A stretch of 64,000 bases of DNA, from positions 434,001 through 498,000 of the forward strand of contig OZ037838.1 in NCBI GenBank assembly GCA_964035575.1. Reading direction: 5' to 3'. This document shows, in pieces, positions 52,063 through 62,605 of the stretch (its first letter is position 1; every line of letters starts with the position of its first letter). Source of the stretch: Rhynchopus sp. YZ270_cl-10 (Eukaryota > Euglenozoa > Diplonemea > Diplonemida > Diplonemidae). Both the position numbers and the translations under genes were made by a program. Under the pieces are notes generated by a model. It searched no databases, had not been told where the DNA came from, and saw nothing but the letters and a program-made list of their open reading frames with translations.

Positions 52063-52535
52063 CATAGATGGTAGTCGGCCCGAGTCGGGCCGAGTTTTTG
52101 GAAAATCTGGGAGTCGGGCCGACTCGGGCCGACTTTTTTTTTTTTTATTTTTTTTTTCAAAAGTCGGGCCGACTCGGGCCGAGTCGAAAAAAAAAATTTT
52201 TTTTTAAAAAAAGTCGGCCCGAGTCGAAAAAAAAACTCGGCCCGAGTCGGCCCGAGTCAGCCCGAGTCGGGCCGAGTCGGCCCGACTCGGGTCCCTTCGG
52301 CCCCCCCACAGTAAAATCTTTTCCAAAAAAATAAAAACCAAAAAAAAAACCCAAAAAAAAAAAAACCAAAAAAAATTCGACTCGGCCCGACTCGGGCCGA
52401 CTTTTTTTTGAGTCGGGCCGAGTTTTTTCGACTCGGCCCGACTCGGGCCGACCCTGAAAAAAAATTTTTTGAAAAAAAAAATAACGAAAAGTGGTCGGCC
52501 CGAGTCGGCCCGACTCGGCCCGACTACCATCTATG
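52063..52535. mobile_element. CATA-end inverted-repeat element 3 (GTCGGGCCGA type)
   Basis: Starts CATAGATGGTAGTCGGCCCG (52063) and ends with its reverse complement with one mismatch (52535). Both flanks are TAATAC (52057-52062 and 52536-52541). The inside is almost wholly GTCGGGCCGA/TCGGCCCGAC words plus A/T runs. The inverted paralogous locus 44975-45103 lacks the insertion. At 473 bp it is the smallest member. Confidence 0.85.
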
Positions 52536-52541
52536 TAATAC

Positions 52542-52874
52542 CCACTTTTTATTTTCGTTAGTACCCACTTTTGAAAAATGGGTATTAACGAAAATGGGTA
52601 CTAGGAAAATGGGTACCACCGGATTTAACCCTAAAGACAAAAGGGAGAGGTTGTGGTGAAACGCACACACCTCGACCTGTCGGTGAAATGTGGCTCTACT
52701 CCAACCCGCCCCGGATTAGAAAAATGGAAAAAAGGATGGGAGTAGGGAGCGGTGTTCAATTTCCTTTTAGCATTGCATGTAATCATACAAAAAAAAGGGG
52801 GAAAGGGGGCGCAATGTCTTTTGAGTTAGTGGTAGTCGTTATGGTGTCACCACCCTCCCACCCCTGGCGAAACA
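52542..52874. other. Intergenic, downstream of copy 11
   Basis: 52542-52618 continues the locus interrupted by element 3. 52650-52740 carries the CGACCTGTCGGTGAAATGTG block of 40248 and 40395. No gene. Confidence 0.5.
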
Positions 52875-54011
52875 TCACTCACTGTTGTGTGGATACAGAT
52901 GTCTGGTGAAAATGGAGGAGCCGTCGCCAAACACAACCACACATGAACATGGGGATATCGCAAACGATGAACTGCTTGCATTCTTAATCACACGCACACA
53001 GGACATGTTTGCCACATCATACTGGTGAAGGTCGAAGTCCCAACAAAAATCAGACATCATGTTCGAGATATTGACCACAAGGTACTTCCCACACGGGGTG
53101 AACTGCATGCTCTCAATATCCCCACCTACATCAACGCTGCGAAGAGCCACACCACTCCAATCATAGAGGTGCACGGTGTTTTCCTCCCCCTCCACAGCAA
53201 AGACAGAGGCAGAACGTGAAAGCGCCACTTGGCATTGCCCCTCTGCAGGCACACATGCCACAGCTTCACCTGTGTTCACATCCCACAGACGAGCGTTGCC
53301 ATCGTTGTCGGACTCGGAATCGGAGGAGGTGATCACCCACCCACCACAGTCCGACACGGCCGCTCCCTCACAGCCTTTGTGCGAGAGAGAGCGAAGCAAC
53401 GTCAGGTCTTCGTCATACACAGAGACGCCAATGTCGCCTTCAAACGAGAAAACAACACCGCCACACGCAAACACTGCGGAGGAGGGTCCGTCGACTTTGC
53501 GGAGCACCTCCCCACCCGGAAGCGCAACCTCGTGCATGCCTTCCCTGCACGCCAGGTAGCAGCGTGTCTTGCACCGTGAGATGGCAGGTAGACTGTACAC
53601 CCCATTGTCTACTTTGAACTTGAAGGCAGGGCTGAAGGTTTCTGTATCGAGGCCGGTGACATAGCCTGCCCTCTGTGTAAAGAGACAGAGTGCTCCACAA
53701 GGAGACAGCAATACGTGAACTATATTCGCTTGATACTTTAACTCTGGCATCTCTAGACTGTACTCAGCAGGACACTTGATGTCAGCAAAGCGGCGGGCAA
53801 GCACAACCTGCACCCCTGCATCAAACGCAGTGTCCTGCAGACGGCACGTCCCCTCCAGCACCTGCGTGCCGATGCGCATCTCGACAGACGCAGGCGAGAC
53901 AGCAAGCGCCGTGCACGCAACCTCCTTTGCCGCTGCAACGTCCGCCTCGCACGGCACCTCCACTGTCGCAGTCACGCCTGACTCTTCCAGCACAAAGGTC
54001 ACATCCATCAT
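52875..54011 (-). CDS. Ubiquitin-like/seven-blade propeller protein (copy 11)
   Basis: 378 aa from MMDV. Blade 1 is type B (GALCLFTQRAGYVTGLDTETF-like, SPAFKFKVDNGVYS), close to copies 4 and 8. Blade 4 has an acidic insertion absent elsewhere (SDSESDNDGNARLWDVN). The blade 6 loop contains aromatic residues (MMSDFCWDFDLH). Blade 7 reads SPCSCVVVFGDGSSIF and the end is RHLYPHNSE. The linker before blade 1 is long (EMPELKYQANIVHVLLS). The upstream flank to 54155 belongs to the same group as copies 0 and 1. Confidence 0.9.
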   Translation of the reverse strand: MMDVTFVLEESGVTATVEVPCEADVAAAKEVACTALAVSPASVEMRIGTQVLEGTCRLQDTAFDAGVQVVLARRFADIKCPAEYSLEMPELKYQANIVHVLLSPCGALCLFTQRAGYVTGLDTETFSPAFKFKVDNGVYSLPAISRCKTRCYLACREGMHEVALPGGEVLRKVDGPSSAVFACGGVVFSFEGDIGVSVYDEDLTLLRSLSHKGCEGAAVSDCGGWVITSSDSESDNDGNARLWDVNTGEAVACVPAEGQCQVALSRSASVFAVEGEENTVHLYDWSGVALRSVDVGGDIESMQFTPCGKYLVVNISNMMSDFCWDFDLHQYDVANMSCVRVIKNASSSSFAISPCSCVVVFGDGSSIFTRHLYPHNSE

Positions 54012-54619
54012 ATTGTTCAGGGCTCTGTTGTGTTTGATGTGATGGTTGGTGGTGTCACTTCGCAACGACAAATAAGAAGGTTGGTGGGTTAAATACGTGT
54101 TTCAACAAACTCTGATAAAGCAAGCAATTTGAAGATACCCTGCGGCAAACACACAGGAGTGAGGTGTGTGAGGTGGGCGACCTGTGGCAGGTAAACAAGA
54201 GAAAAGCAGCAACAGGGCCGAAAGGGGGGTTTCTTGGGGGTGTTTTTTTTTATTGTCCTTTTGTCAAAATCTCTTGTTTTTCTCTTTGTCTATTTTTCCT
54301 GCATTTTTTATTCTCTTCTTTGTACTTTCTTTTGTTTTGGTTGTTGTTAGATAAGCTCAATCGCCTATCGAGTTCTGTGAATAGCACGGAACTCCTTTCC
54401 AGGTGTATCCATGGAAAGACAGTATCATATGTGATACCGTCGCCGGAGGCCACGAGAAGGAGCTTTGCAGGGGCTTTCGCGCGGGGGGGCGGGCGGGCGG
54501 TCAAAAGTGCAGACGGTTTTCACAAAGGGTATTTCAATACCACCAAAAGTGCTGTGTGCTTTTCCTGAAGTACGGACGAGGATGGATGCGATCAATAAAC
54601 AACATCCAACAAACAACGA
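54012..54619. other. Upstream flank of copy 11 with SINE-like copy 3
   Basis: 54012-54155 matches 384-530. 54165-54245 matches part of the common downstream flank (GTGAGGTGGGCGACCTGTGG). 54252-54440 is the third SINE-like copy. No gene in the remainder. Confidence 0.5.
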
Positions 54620-54995
54620 ATAACACTCAATCCCAAATTTTTGTCCATACTGGGTACTTTTCTAAATAAAGAACAACTATTCAAAACTGTAAAATTCTTG
54701 CTTTAATTGATTTTTTGGGGTACCTCCCATCTACAGTCAAAAAAAATCGAGCAGATTCGTTGAGTGACTAAAACCTCAGAACCCATAGAGAGAGGGACCC
54801 TGGTTCCCTGTAATTCCTTAAGGAAATGTCTTTGCCATTTTCAAAAATATTATGGCCGCAAAAATGGCAGTATGTAATCTGTGGTCCTCAAAAGTGCAAA
54901 ATTCTTGCTCCAATGGATTCTCCGGGTATATATTGTACCTGGAGAATATGGTCAGATCACTCTTCAGACCATCTGGGGTATGGTCACACACAGGT
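54620..54995. repeat. Inverted copy of satellite flank
   Basis: The reverse complement of 47119-47470 at high identity, placed next to the same 9-bp satellite in matching orientation. Confidence 0.8.
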
Positions 54996-55393
54996 AGTAT
55001 ACACAGTATACACAGTATACACAGTATACACAGTATACACAGTATACACAGTATACACAGTATACACAGTATACACAGTATACACAGTATACACAGTATA
55101 CACAGTATACACAGTATACACAGTATACACAGTATACACAGTATACACAGTATACACAGTATACACAGTATACACAGTATACACAGTATACACAGTATAC
55201 ACAGTATACACAGTATACACAGTATACACAGTATACACAGTATACACAGTATACACAGTATACACAGTATACACAGTATACACAGTATACACAGTATACA
55301 CAGTATACACAGTATACACAGTATACACAGTATACACAGTATACACAGTATACACAGTATACACAGTATACACAGTATACACAGTATACACAG
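54996..55393. repeat. 9-bp minisatellite (GTATACACA)n, about 44 copies
   Basis: The reverse complement of the unit at 46533-47118. It is followed after about 10 bp (GGGGATTGGG) by a 7-bp satellite. Confidence 0.95.
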
Positions 55394-55403
55394 GGGATTG
55401 GGA

Positions 55404-55828
55404 CACAGTACACAGTACACAGTACACAGTACACAGTACACAGTACACAGTACACAGTACACAGTACACAGTACACAGTACACAGTACACAGTACACAGT
55501 ACACAGTACACAGTACACAGTACACAGTACACAGTACACAGTACACAGTACACAGTACACAGTACACAGTACACAGTACACAGTACACAGTACACAGTAC
55601 ACAGTACACAGTACACAGTACACAGTACACAGTACACAGTACACAGTACACAGTACACAGTACACAGTACACAGTACACAGTACACAGTACACAGTACAC
55701 AGTACACAGTACACAGTACACAGTACACAGTACACAGTACACAGTACACAGTACACAGTACACAGTACACAGTACACAGTACACAGTACACAGTACACAG
55801 TACACAGTACACAGTACACAGTACACAG
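55404..55828. repeat. 7-bp minisatellite (ACACAGT)n, left part, about 60 copies
   Basis: Perfect or near perfect. It ends ACACAG at 55828, and the array resumes with T ACACAG at 60521, so the retroelement between them split one array. Confidence 0.95.
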
Positions 55829-55910
55829 GAATAGCTTTAGCCTACTCAAAAATGTTCCTTTATTTTTTCTTTTAATCATATACTTGCAAAAAGACGTTGG
55901 GGTAAATCGG

Positions 55911-57562
55911 CTAGGCCGAGCTAGTCGAATCCGCCCCGACGCCAGTAAAGAACAACCGCACCGCACGTTGGACCTCAAACATGAGGTTGGGAGAGGAGAG
56001 GGAGGAAGGGGGAACACGAGAGGGTTTGTCAGCAGGGTTGAGCTTGGTACTGATCCACTGTAATGAAATTGTACACCACAAGTGCTCCAAACGCGCAAGA
56101 GCTTGCACCACCGCGTCATTCAGAATCTTGGATGCCGTACAAATTTTCTTCCGGGCCACACCCACCACAGAAGTGTTGTCAACCCAGATATCCACCTTAC
56201 CACCGGCCGCGGAGTCGGGAAGGGCGGCTATAGTGTTACGCAACGCAAGAGCTTCCAGCACATTAATGTGTAGCTCAGACTCCTGGGAGTCCCAACTAGC
56301 ACCTACAATAGTCATTTCGTTGCTACGGCGGTCCACAATGACACCGCCCCAACCCTTCAGAGAAGCATCAATAAAAACAGCAAGGGAAGAATGGGGGGAG
56401 GGGGGCTTAAAAACACGCGGCATACACACAGCGGAGCGCCAACTGGCTAACTCCTTACGCACCGAAGCAGGGATAACAATAGAGTCGCTGGGCAGACGTC
56501 TGCCCGCATTGAGAGCGTTCGAAATACGCCTCAAAAACTTCACCGTAAACCAAAACTTTCCCGGAAAGACCCCCGCAATGGCGGTGGCGTGCAGCAGTCT
56601 GCCCGCCAGGGACTCCAAAGAACTCGCAGATGCAACACTTAACTCAAGGGAAAAAATTTTGTCCAACAGTTTGGGAGAGGGGGTCACTGAACTGGACGTA
56701 TGCTTAAAATCAACACCAATAAACACATATGACTCACTAGCCGTGACAGAGTCCTCCGGCTTCCACGTAATCCCACAGCTGCTGGCGCGAGAGTCCATCC
56801 GCTTCGTTGCAGCAACTACGTCGTCACGCGACCCACACAAGCGCACTCCATCGATCCACGTATGCACGGTCACTCCCTGCGCGACGTGCTTCTCTTGGAC
56901 ATATGCGGGGTCGCCTCCGATCACTGCTGTGATGGTGTGCATGAGCTCTGGGGCGCAGGAGTGACCCATCGGTAGTCTCGTCAGCTCCCACCAAACACCA
57001 TTGTCGTCCGTGTAGCGGAAGTAGCGGCGAGACTCAGTTGGGATTTCGACCTGGAAAAACCCGCATCGCAGGTCGCGAACACTACCACACTCCTTCTCAA
57101 CCGCAGACAAGTACCTCGACACATGACCCAGAGGCACCTGAGCTTCATAGCCGGCAGCATCCAAGACGTCATTGGCCTCACGAGTCCAGAGGATGAATCG
57201 TTGGCGGAGACCTGTGGGCTTCTCTTCCACAACAGTGAAGGGGATGTTGCAGCATACTCCGGGTCCGTCTGCACGCACAGCTATGCCTGTATCCTGGAGT
57301 ACAGCGGCGTGTTCTGCACTCAGACGAGAAGGATGTGCAGAAGCCTCTCCTGACAGCTCCGTGGGGTAGAAAGCTGCCTGCCAAACCTCGTTGAACCTGT
57401 CCAGGATGGCAGGACGCATCATGCCTTTGACTCTGCTCAATACCAAGGGGGACACGTTCACAGCATGCAGGGGGGAGGCCCGTTCTTCGTCCGTGCAGGG
57501 GAGGCGGGTGTGTTGGGACCGCTTGGTGATGCGGTGTTGCTTGCGGGCGAACTTGTCCACCA
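55911..57562 (-). CDS. Reverse transcriptase-RNase H region of the VIPER-like retroelement (fossil)
   Basis: RT fingers and palm blocks (CGFFQVEIPTESRRYFRYTD, then RLPMGHSCAPELMH) are followed by an RNase H of the YR-retroelement type (FIDASLKGWGGVI, HINVLEALALRNTI, DIWVDNTSVVG, NPADKPSR). Last part of the element. Confidence 0.8.
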
Positions 57563-58667
57563 TCACAGCCATTTCGTCACGTCCTGCGTGCCGATTGCTT
57601 TCGCCAGAGCGACTGGGTCCCCTGCGTACCTGATGGTGGTGGGCGACAGCGCAACCTCCACCTTGTGCTTCGCCAGCACGGAAATGAGGGAGGGGTTCAC
57701 GGGCTTTTTCTCCGCCAGCAACGACAGGAGATGGGTCACTGCCCCTCTCTTGATGCTGTGCCCCGAGAATGAGGTCATCCCTGGCGTGTGGTGCCACTTC
57801 TCCGTCAGCGCCTCGGTGGTGGTCTCCGTGAGGTAGCGGAAGGGCTTCAGCCGTCCGTAGAGGGACGCAATTTTCTCCGTGAGCGCGCCTGTCACCACTA
57901 CCAACTTCGACGGCGTGAAGGGGTCCCCCCGGCGCCCCTTCGGTAGGGTGTGCCAATCCACTATCACCTCTGTGGGCGTCACCTTCACAAACTGCTCTGA
58001 TCCCAACTTCTGCACTTCGTCCCAACGGCTGGCCGTTTTCCAAGCTAGCATTGCGCAGAGGCACAGGTCGTTCTGCTGGTGCTCTGCCCACTGGAGGAGG
58101 GTTCTGCGAGGAATCGGGGTGGCTTGGCTTGTGGGAATTGCCGCCCCTGCGGCCCGCAGCGCTGCTGCAAAGCTGAGCAGCGGTTGGTTGCCCAGGCCGA
58201 TGTGGGTGAAGGTGCCTGATAGGGCCTTGGCGTAGGTGAGCTGCCCTTGCTTTGACACTTGAGTGGCAAGGACGAACAACACCGCTGTGTCGGCTGTCAT
58301 CGGCAGCTGGTGCAGGCCCGTCTGCGAACCTGGACCACAGGTATTTGCGTTGTTGCGACGTGCGCTTGGCCCACATGTCCTCCACCACGCCTAGCAGCCA
58401 CTCGGTCGCTTGCTTCGGGTTGACCTCTGTCTCCTTCACTCGAGATATGGGACGCACCCGCCCGGAGGTGGCTACATGCGTCAGTACGGCCTCTCCAAAA
58501 AGAGATGGGGGGGTAATACCGGGATGGGGGTATCTGTGTGGTGTGGTATGTGTGTTGGGGGGGGGGCTGCGCGGCGGCATTGCTGCTGGGGGCTGCAGTG
58601 ACCCTTGACTTGGCGGGGAGGCGGGCGGGCACAGCTGCATCGGAGGTGGACACCTTCGTTTGTACAC
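57563..58667 (-). CDS. Tyrosine recombinase region of the VIPER-like retroelement (fossil)
   Basis: Shows the signature of tyrosine recombinases: an Arg in KTASRWDEVQ, the H-x-x-R box HSIKRGAVTH, and a later LAKHK plus RYAGDP. It lies between the gag-like and RT regions and overlaps the latter's reading region. The family is known to use overlapping frames. Confidence 0.75.
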
Positions 58668-58748
58668 GCGCGTTGGTGGGGCGGTTGGGACAATGGGAAT
58701 AACTTGCTGGGGATGTACAGGGGGGGCGGGCCGAGAAGAGGGGGGGAG

Positions 58749-60329
58749 TCACTGTTTCCCCTTCCCGGCCTTCCCGTTTCCCGGTGGGCCGGTCTTCTGT
58801 CCATGCGCTGCCGCACCGCCTTTGCCTCCCTTGTGTGATTTTGGAGGAGGGCGCGTCTGCACATACCGAGCCACTTCATGTCCCGGAGTCGACTGTGCGG
58901 TGGCACGGGTGATGTCCTTGCGAGGGACACGCTCTGACGCGAAAGCGTATTGTATGTGTAACTCCCGAAGAAGCATGTTGCCGAGGACGCGGTGGGGGGT
59001 GCCCTTCCACGACGGCGTCCACTCCGCAGCCAGTATCCACATACGCATCCACTGAAACGTCAACTGCAGGGCCGCCCCCCCCGGTCCATGCTTCAATCCA
59101 GACACAAAGTACTGGTTGAGCTCCAAGATGAGGCCCGCCGAGTCGTTGCGGATACGGTCCGCCCACTCCTCGACCGTCTCCGCCACCACTGGGTCTTTGA
59201 CCCACATGTCGAGCTCGTCTGTAGGTTGTGGGTTGGTGCGTGGTGGTAGCGGTCCGTTCTCAGCCACAGCATCGTGCCAGAGCCCGTCGTCCGCCACGTC
59301 CGTCTTTACCCGTGTGTAGGTGGGGGCCGTGTGTGTGTGTGTGTGTGATGAGGACTGCGACACCTTCAGTCGGTCCACCTCGGCTTGCAGCTCCCTCATC
59401 TGCACCTCCATCGAACTGTTGATGCCGCTCTGCAGGCGGGCATCTTCCTCCTGCTGCCGGTTCGCCTGGCGGAGGCGGGCAATCTCCGCGTCGCGCTGCG
59501 CAAGTGCGGCTTCTGCGGAACTCCGGATCGAGCTCGCCTCCTTCTCCGCCGCTTCTGCCTGGTGCCCCATCTTCTGGCGGGCCTGCTCTGTCTGATGCAG
59601 AGACAGCGCCACAATGCGCGTGTAGCGCCATCCGGCCACAGGCAACGCCACCAACTCATCACCTCCCTCATGGGGCACACAGCCCTCTGCGACGTTGTTG
59701 TAGCAACTGCTGCGCACAAGACCAAACACCTTATTCCCCAGGCCAACCAGCTTGCCTGCGTGGTGGAGGGTCTCCTTCCCTCCAGGGGGGTACCCGGAGA
59801 TCACCACCTCCTGCCCAAGGAGCACCTGCGCCTGCTCACCCAGCATCCATTCTTTCATCTGCTGGGGTGCGGGCACGTCGCCTTGACCGGCGGAGGCATG
59901 GGGTGTGCCCTTCCGCGCCTCCGCAAAAGCAAACTGACTCTTGGACCTGCAAACGGGCACAGGTTCCTCATCCGCCTCGTCAGAAGAAGAGCGAACCCTC
60001 AGGGCGTGGATGGCTCCCACCATCTTCATCAGATTCCAGTCCGGTCGCACATCGGCTTCGCAGAACTCACGCAGGTACACCGTCAACACATTCTCCGCGA
60101 CAGTGTCCCCCGTCCACGCTGCCACCACCGCCTCAAAGGTGCCACTGAGCACGCGGTACGGGTACGAAAACCGTTCCTTGAGGATGGCGGCGTGTTTCGG
60201 CGGGAAGCCAAGAGCGTCGGCGGACCCCTCGCCAGTTTGGGGGTTCCAGAAGAACCGCGCTCCTTCCTCTTCGGACTCAAACCGAGTACGCAGCTTCGCC
60301 AGTTCTTCGGGTAGCTCGCGGAGTGCCAT
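58749..60329 (-). CDS. Gag-like region of the VIPER-like retroelement (fossil)
   Basis: Begins MALRELPEELAKLR. A coiled-coil segment rich in Ala, Glu, Arg and Gln lies in the middle, and the last 30 residues are Gly/Lys-rich. First part of the element. No zinc knuckle seen. The assignment as gag-like rests on position and composition. Confidence 0.6.
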   Translation of the reverse strand: MALRELPEELAKLRTRFESEEEGARFFWNPQTGEGSADALGFPPKHAAILKERFSYPYRVLSGTFEAVVAAWTGDTVAENVLTVYLREFCEADVRPDWNLMKMVGAIHALRVRSSSDEADEEPVPVCRSKSQFAFAEARKGTPHASAGQGDVPAPQQMKEWMLGEQAQVLLGQEVVISGYPPGGKETLHHAGKLVGLGNKVFGLVRSSCYNNVAEGCVPHEGGDELVALPVAGWRYTRIVALSLHQTEQARQKMGHQAEAAEKEASSIRSSAEAALAQRDAEIARLRQANRQQEEDARLQSGINSSMEVQMRELQAEVDRLKVSQSSSHTHTHTAPTYTRVKTDVADDGLWHDAVAENGPLPPRTNPQPTDELDMWVKDPVVAETVEEWADRIRNDSAGLILELNQYFVSGLKHGPGGAALQLTFQWMRMWILAAEWTPSWKGTPHRVLGNMLLRELHIQYAFASERVPRKDITRATAQSTPGHEVARYVQTRPPPKSHKGGKGGAAAHGQKTGPPGNGKAGKGKQ

Positions 60330-60520
60330 TTTTAAATAAAAAATACAAAAGCTTTTACGACACAAAAAGCTGAAAGGGAAAACCACCCGAACCTAATTCA
60401 GTGATGGTACGTGGTTGGCGAGGAGGTTTCCCGTTGAACAACAACCCCAAAAAGCAAGGGGGGTTTTTGGGGGGTTACACGTTTTAGTTTCGGCTTTGCT
60501 ATTCCCTCGGTAAACCCCAA

Positions 60521-60744
60521 TACACAGTACACAGTACACAGTACACAGTACACAGTACACAGTACACAGTACACAGTACACAGTACACAGTACACAGTAC
60601 ACAGTACACAGTACACAGTACACAGTACACAGTACACAGTACACAGTACACAGTACACAGTACACAGTACACAGTACACAGTACACAGTACACAGTACAC
60701 AGTACACAGTACACAGTACACAGTACACAGTACACAGTACACAG
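60521..60744. repeat. 7-bp minisatellite (ACACAGT)n, right part, about 32 copies
   Basis: Continuation, in register, of the array at 55404-55828. Confidence 0.95.
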
Positions 60745-61140
60745 CACTGTACAAGGCAAATGACCAAAATAGCTGATGTTTTGGCCGAATGCCACCCTAT
60801 CAGGAATATTTTCATGTATTCACACAATTTTTTTCTGGCCTCAATACCCCCAAACTACACGATTTTCGGTTCCGGCAAATTTTTGGAGTACCAACTATCG
60901 CGAAAAATGTCGATTTCTTGGGTGTCGTCCGCACATCTCTTTAGTAAAGACCAAGGCGTTGTAATTCATGTGTAATGGGGTGAAATGGGATGAAAGTGTG
61001 TGTAGGTGGGTGTTAGTGTGGTACCGCCGGGACACCCCATAAGGGGGGGTCATTTTTTAACGGCCCTAAGCGGTTTTTTGGTGGGCCACACAGAGACACA
61101 CGGTGGCCCATACGGACCTTCAGGGTACACGACGACTAAA
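60745..61140. other. Non-coding
   Basis: No gene recognised; plain sequence after the satellite. Confidence 0.4.
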
Positions 61141-61620
61141 GTAACGGGTGTTATGTGGTAATATAACATGTACTACATGTAAGTTACATGTGGTACAGGT
61201 GGCGAAATCAGGTGGTGGTACAATGGTTTTGGGGGTGGTTCTAGGCAGCGTTCGGCGGTGATTTCTGGTAAGACATAAAAAATCCTCAAAAATCGTCGTG
61301 AAATTTATGGGAGTTCTCGTGGGTTATTTACACATCGACCCACATGGAACATGATCACATGTAAGTTACATGTAATTTACGTGTAACGGTTTTTCACATG
61401 TAACATTACATGTGAAAAACACATGTAACTTACTTCACCGCCGTGTGCTCCCCAAACCCGGAGTACACCGCGCGGACCCTCACCTGTGACACATGTCACT
61501 TTACGTGTAAAATGACATGCCGTTTACATGTAAAAAAAGTCACATGTAAATCACAATGTCATGACGTTTACTTCACCGTCGTGTATTCGGGGTGCCCCCC
61601 AGAGGGTCCGTTGCACCACA
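61141..61620. repeat. ACATGTAA palindromic motif array
   Basis: ACATGTAA/TTACATGT and close variants occur more than 12 times in both orientations (for example CACATGTAAGTTACATGT at 61353). Resembles the subterminal arrays of the CATA-end elements, but no ends or target duplication were found. Confidence 0.5.
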
Positions 61621-61634
61621 ACCGACTATGAGCA

Positions 61635-61800
61635 ATGACAAGGGGGTATGACTAGTACACATGACAAGACTAAATAATGACAAGACCGTCACATGACAAG
61701 GCCTAACGCCACTCATTTCATACAGGGGTCTTGTCGTGAGTTAGTCTTGTCATGTAACTGCTCATGCACCTTGTCATATGACTAGTCACAGGTGGTAACT
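61635..61800. repeat. ATGACAAGAC inverted-repeat element
   Basis: The arms CATGACAAGACTAA (61660) and TTAGTCTTGTCATG (to 61754) can pair. Outer words ATGACAAGG and CCTTGTCAT, plus ATGACTAGT on both sides, extend the symmetry. Non-coding. Confidence 0.55.
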
Positions 61801-61966
61801 AGTACGTTGTAGTCCATGGGCCATCATTCACACTCACGGTTTTCGGCAATAAAAGGGCCACCCCATTTGTACCTTGAGCTTGTTCTCGATCACAATAAAT
61901 CTATCTGTATAGCCAGAACAAGACCCCCCAGGCGGGGTCTGGGGGGCGGAGCCCCCCAGCGAAAAT
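61801..61966. other. Short GC hairpins
   Basis: GACCCCCCAGGCGGGGTC and CTGGGGGGCGGAGCCCCCCAG follow two AATAAA signals (61848, 61893). Possibly an end of an unrelated element; nothing firm. Confidence 0.3.
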
Positions 61967-62578
61967 TTTTGACTTAACACTGGCTGTGCTTAGAAAACCC
62001 GAATTTTTTACCCTTGAAAAGTGCATTTGAGGAAGTCACAATGCGTCAAAACGAAAAGGTCGTTTTTGGCACTTTTAAAACCGGGCTCCGCTGAGTTCAC
62101 CATATTTTTGCTCGATTTATTTAGTGGAGTAACTATTACTTTATCGTATGTGTGGACAAAAATTTGGGACGGAGCGTAAGATAATTCCCTATGTATTTTC
62201 CTTAAGGAAAATACAGGCAAAAATCCAGGTAAAAATCACTTTGTACAGACTATGCCTGGCGGGCACAGGGTGTGTCAAAACCAAAAAAAAATTGCTCGAA
62301 TGGACGTTTCTGGGTTCCGGCATCTAGAGTCAAAAAAAATCTATTTTTTTTTTCGCGAAAATTTTTGACTTAACACTGGCTGTGCTTAGAAAACCCGAAT
62401 TTTTTACCCTTGAAAAGTGCATTTGAGGAAGTCACAATGCGTCAAAACGAAAAGGTCGTTTTTGGCACTTTTAAAACCGGGCTCCGCTGAGTTCACCATA
62501 TTTTTGCTCGATTTATTTAGTGGAGTAACTATTACTTTATCGTATGTGTGGACAAAAATTTGGGACGGAGCGTAAATA
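61967..62578. repeat. A-B-A repeat R2, complete copy
   Basis: Segment A (about 215 bp, CGAAAATTTTTGACTTAACA to GGGACGGAGCGTAA) occurs at 61967-62179 and 62356-62575 in direct orientation around B (about 175 bp). The inverted partial copy is at 46005-46507. No coding sequence; the origin is unknown. Confidence 0.7.
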
Positions 62579-62605
62579 AAGAAGGGGGGGTATATCATTT
62601 TCAAA

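Larger units (their letters stand above)
55829..60520 (-). mobile_element. Tyrosine-recombinase retrotransposon, VIPER-like (fossil)
   Basis: 4.69 kb, minus strand, family DIRS-order/VIPER-like. Parts in order are a gag-like region, a tyrosine recombinase region and a reverse transcriptase-RNase H region. This order is known from VIPER of trypanosomatids, whereas DIRS and Ngaro place the recombinase last. It sits inside a 7-bp satellite without any target duplication, and the satellite register is kept across the element. Its ends are not LTRs; a short imperfect inverted pair (GGAATAGC, 55828 and near 60505) lies at or close to the ends. It looks nearly whole, with about one apparent break, and young, since the flanking arrays and frames are little eroded. 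Confidence 0.82.

Noticed and set aside
51376-52067. Frames of YLGIWVSG and IPRYPDTQ repeats
   Set aside because: Translation of the (GGGTATCT)n array.
54818-56119. 433-codon frame through two satellites
   Set aside because: Most of it is repeat translation; no domain and no start context.
61846-61966. Possible solo LTR end (AATAAA followed by GC hairpins)
   Set aside because: No paired end or target duplication could be seen; not enough evidence.
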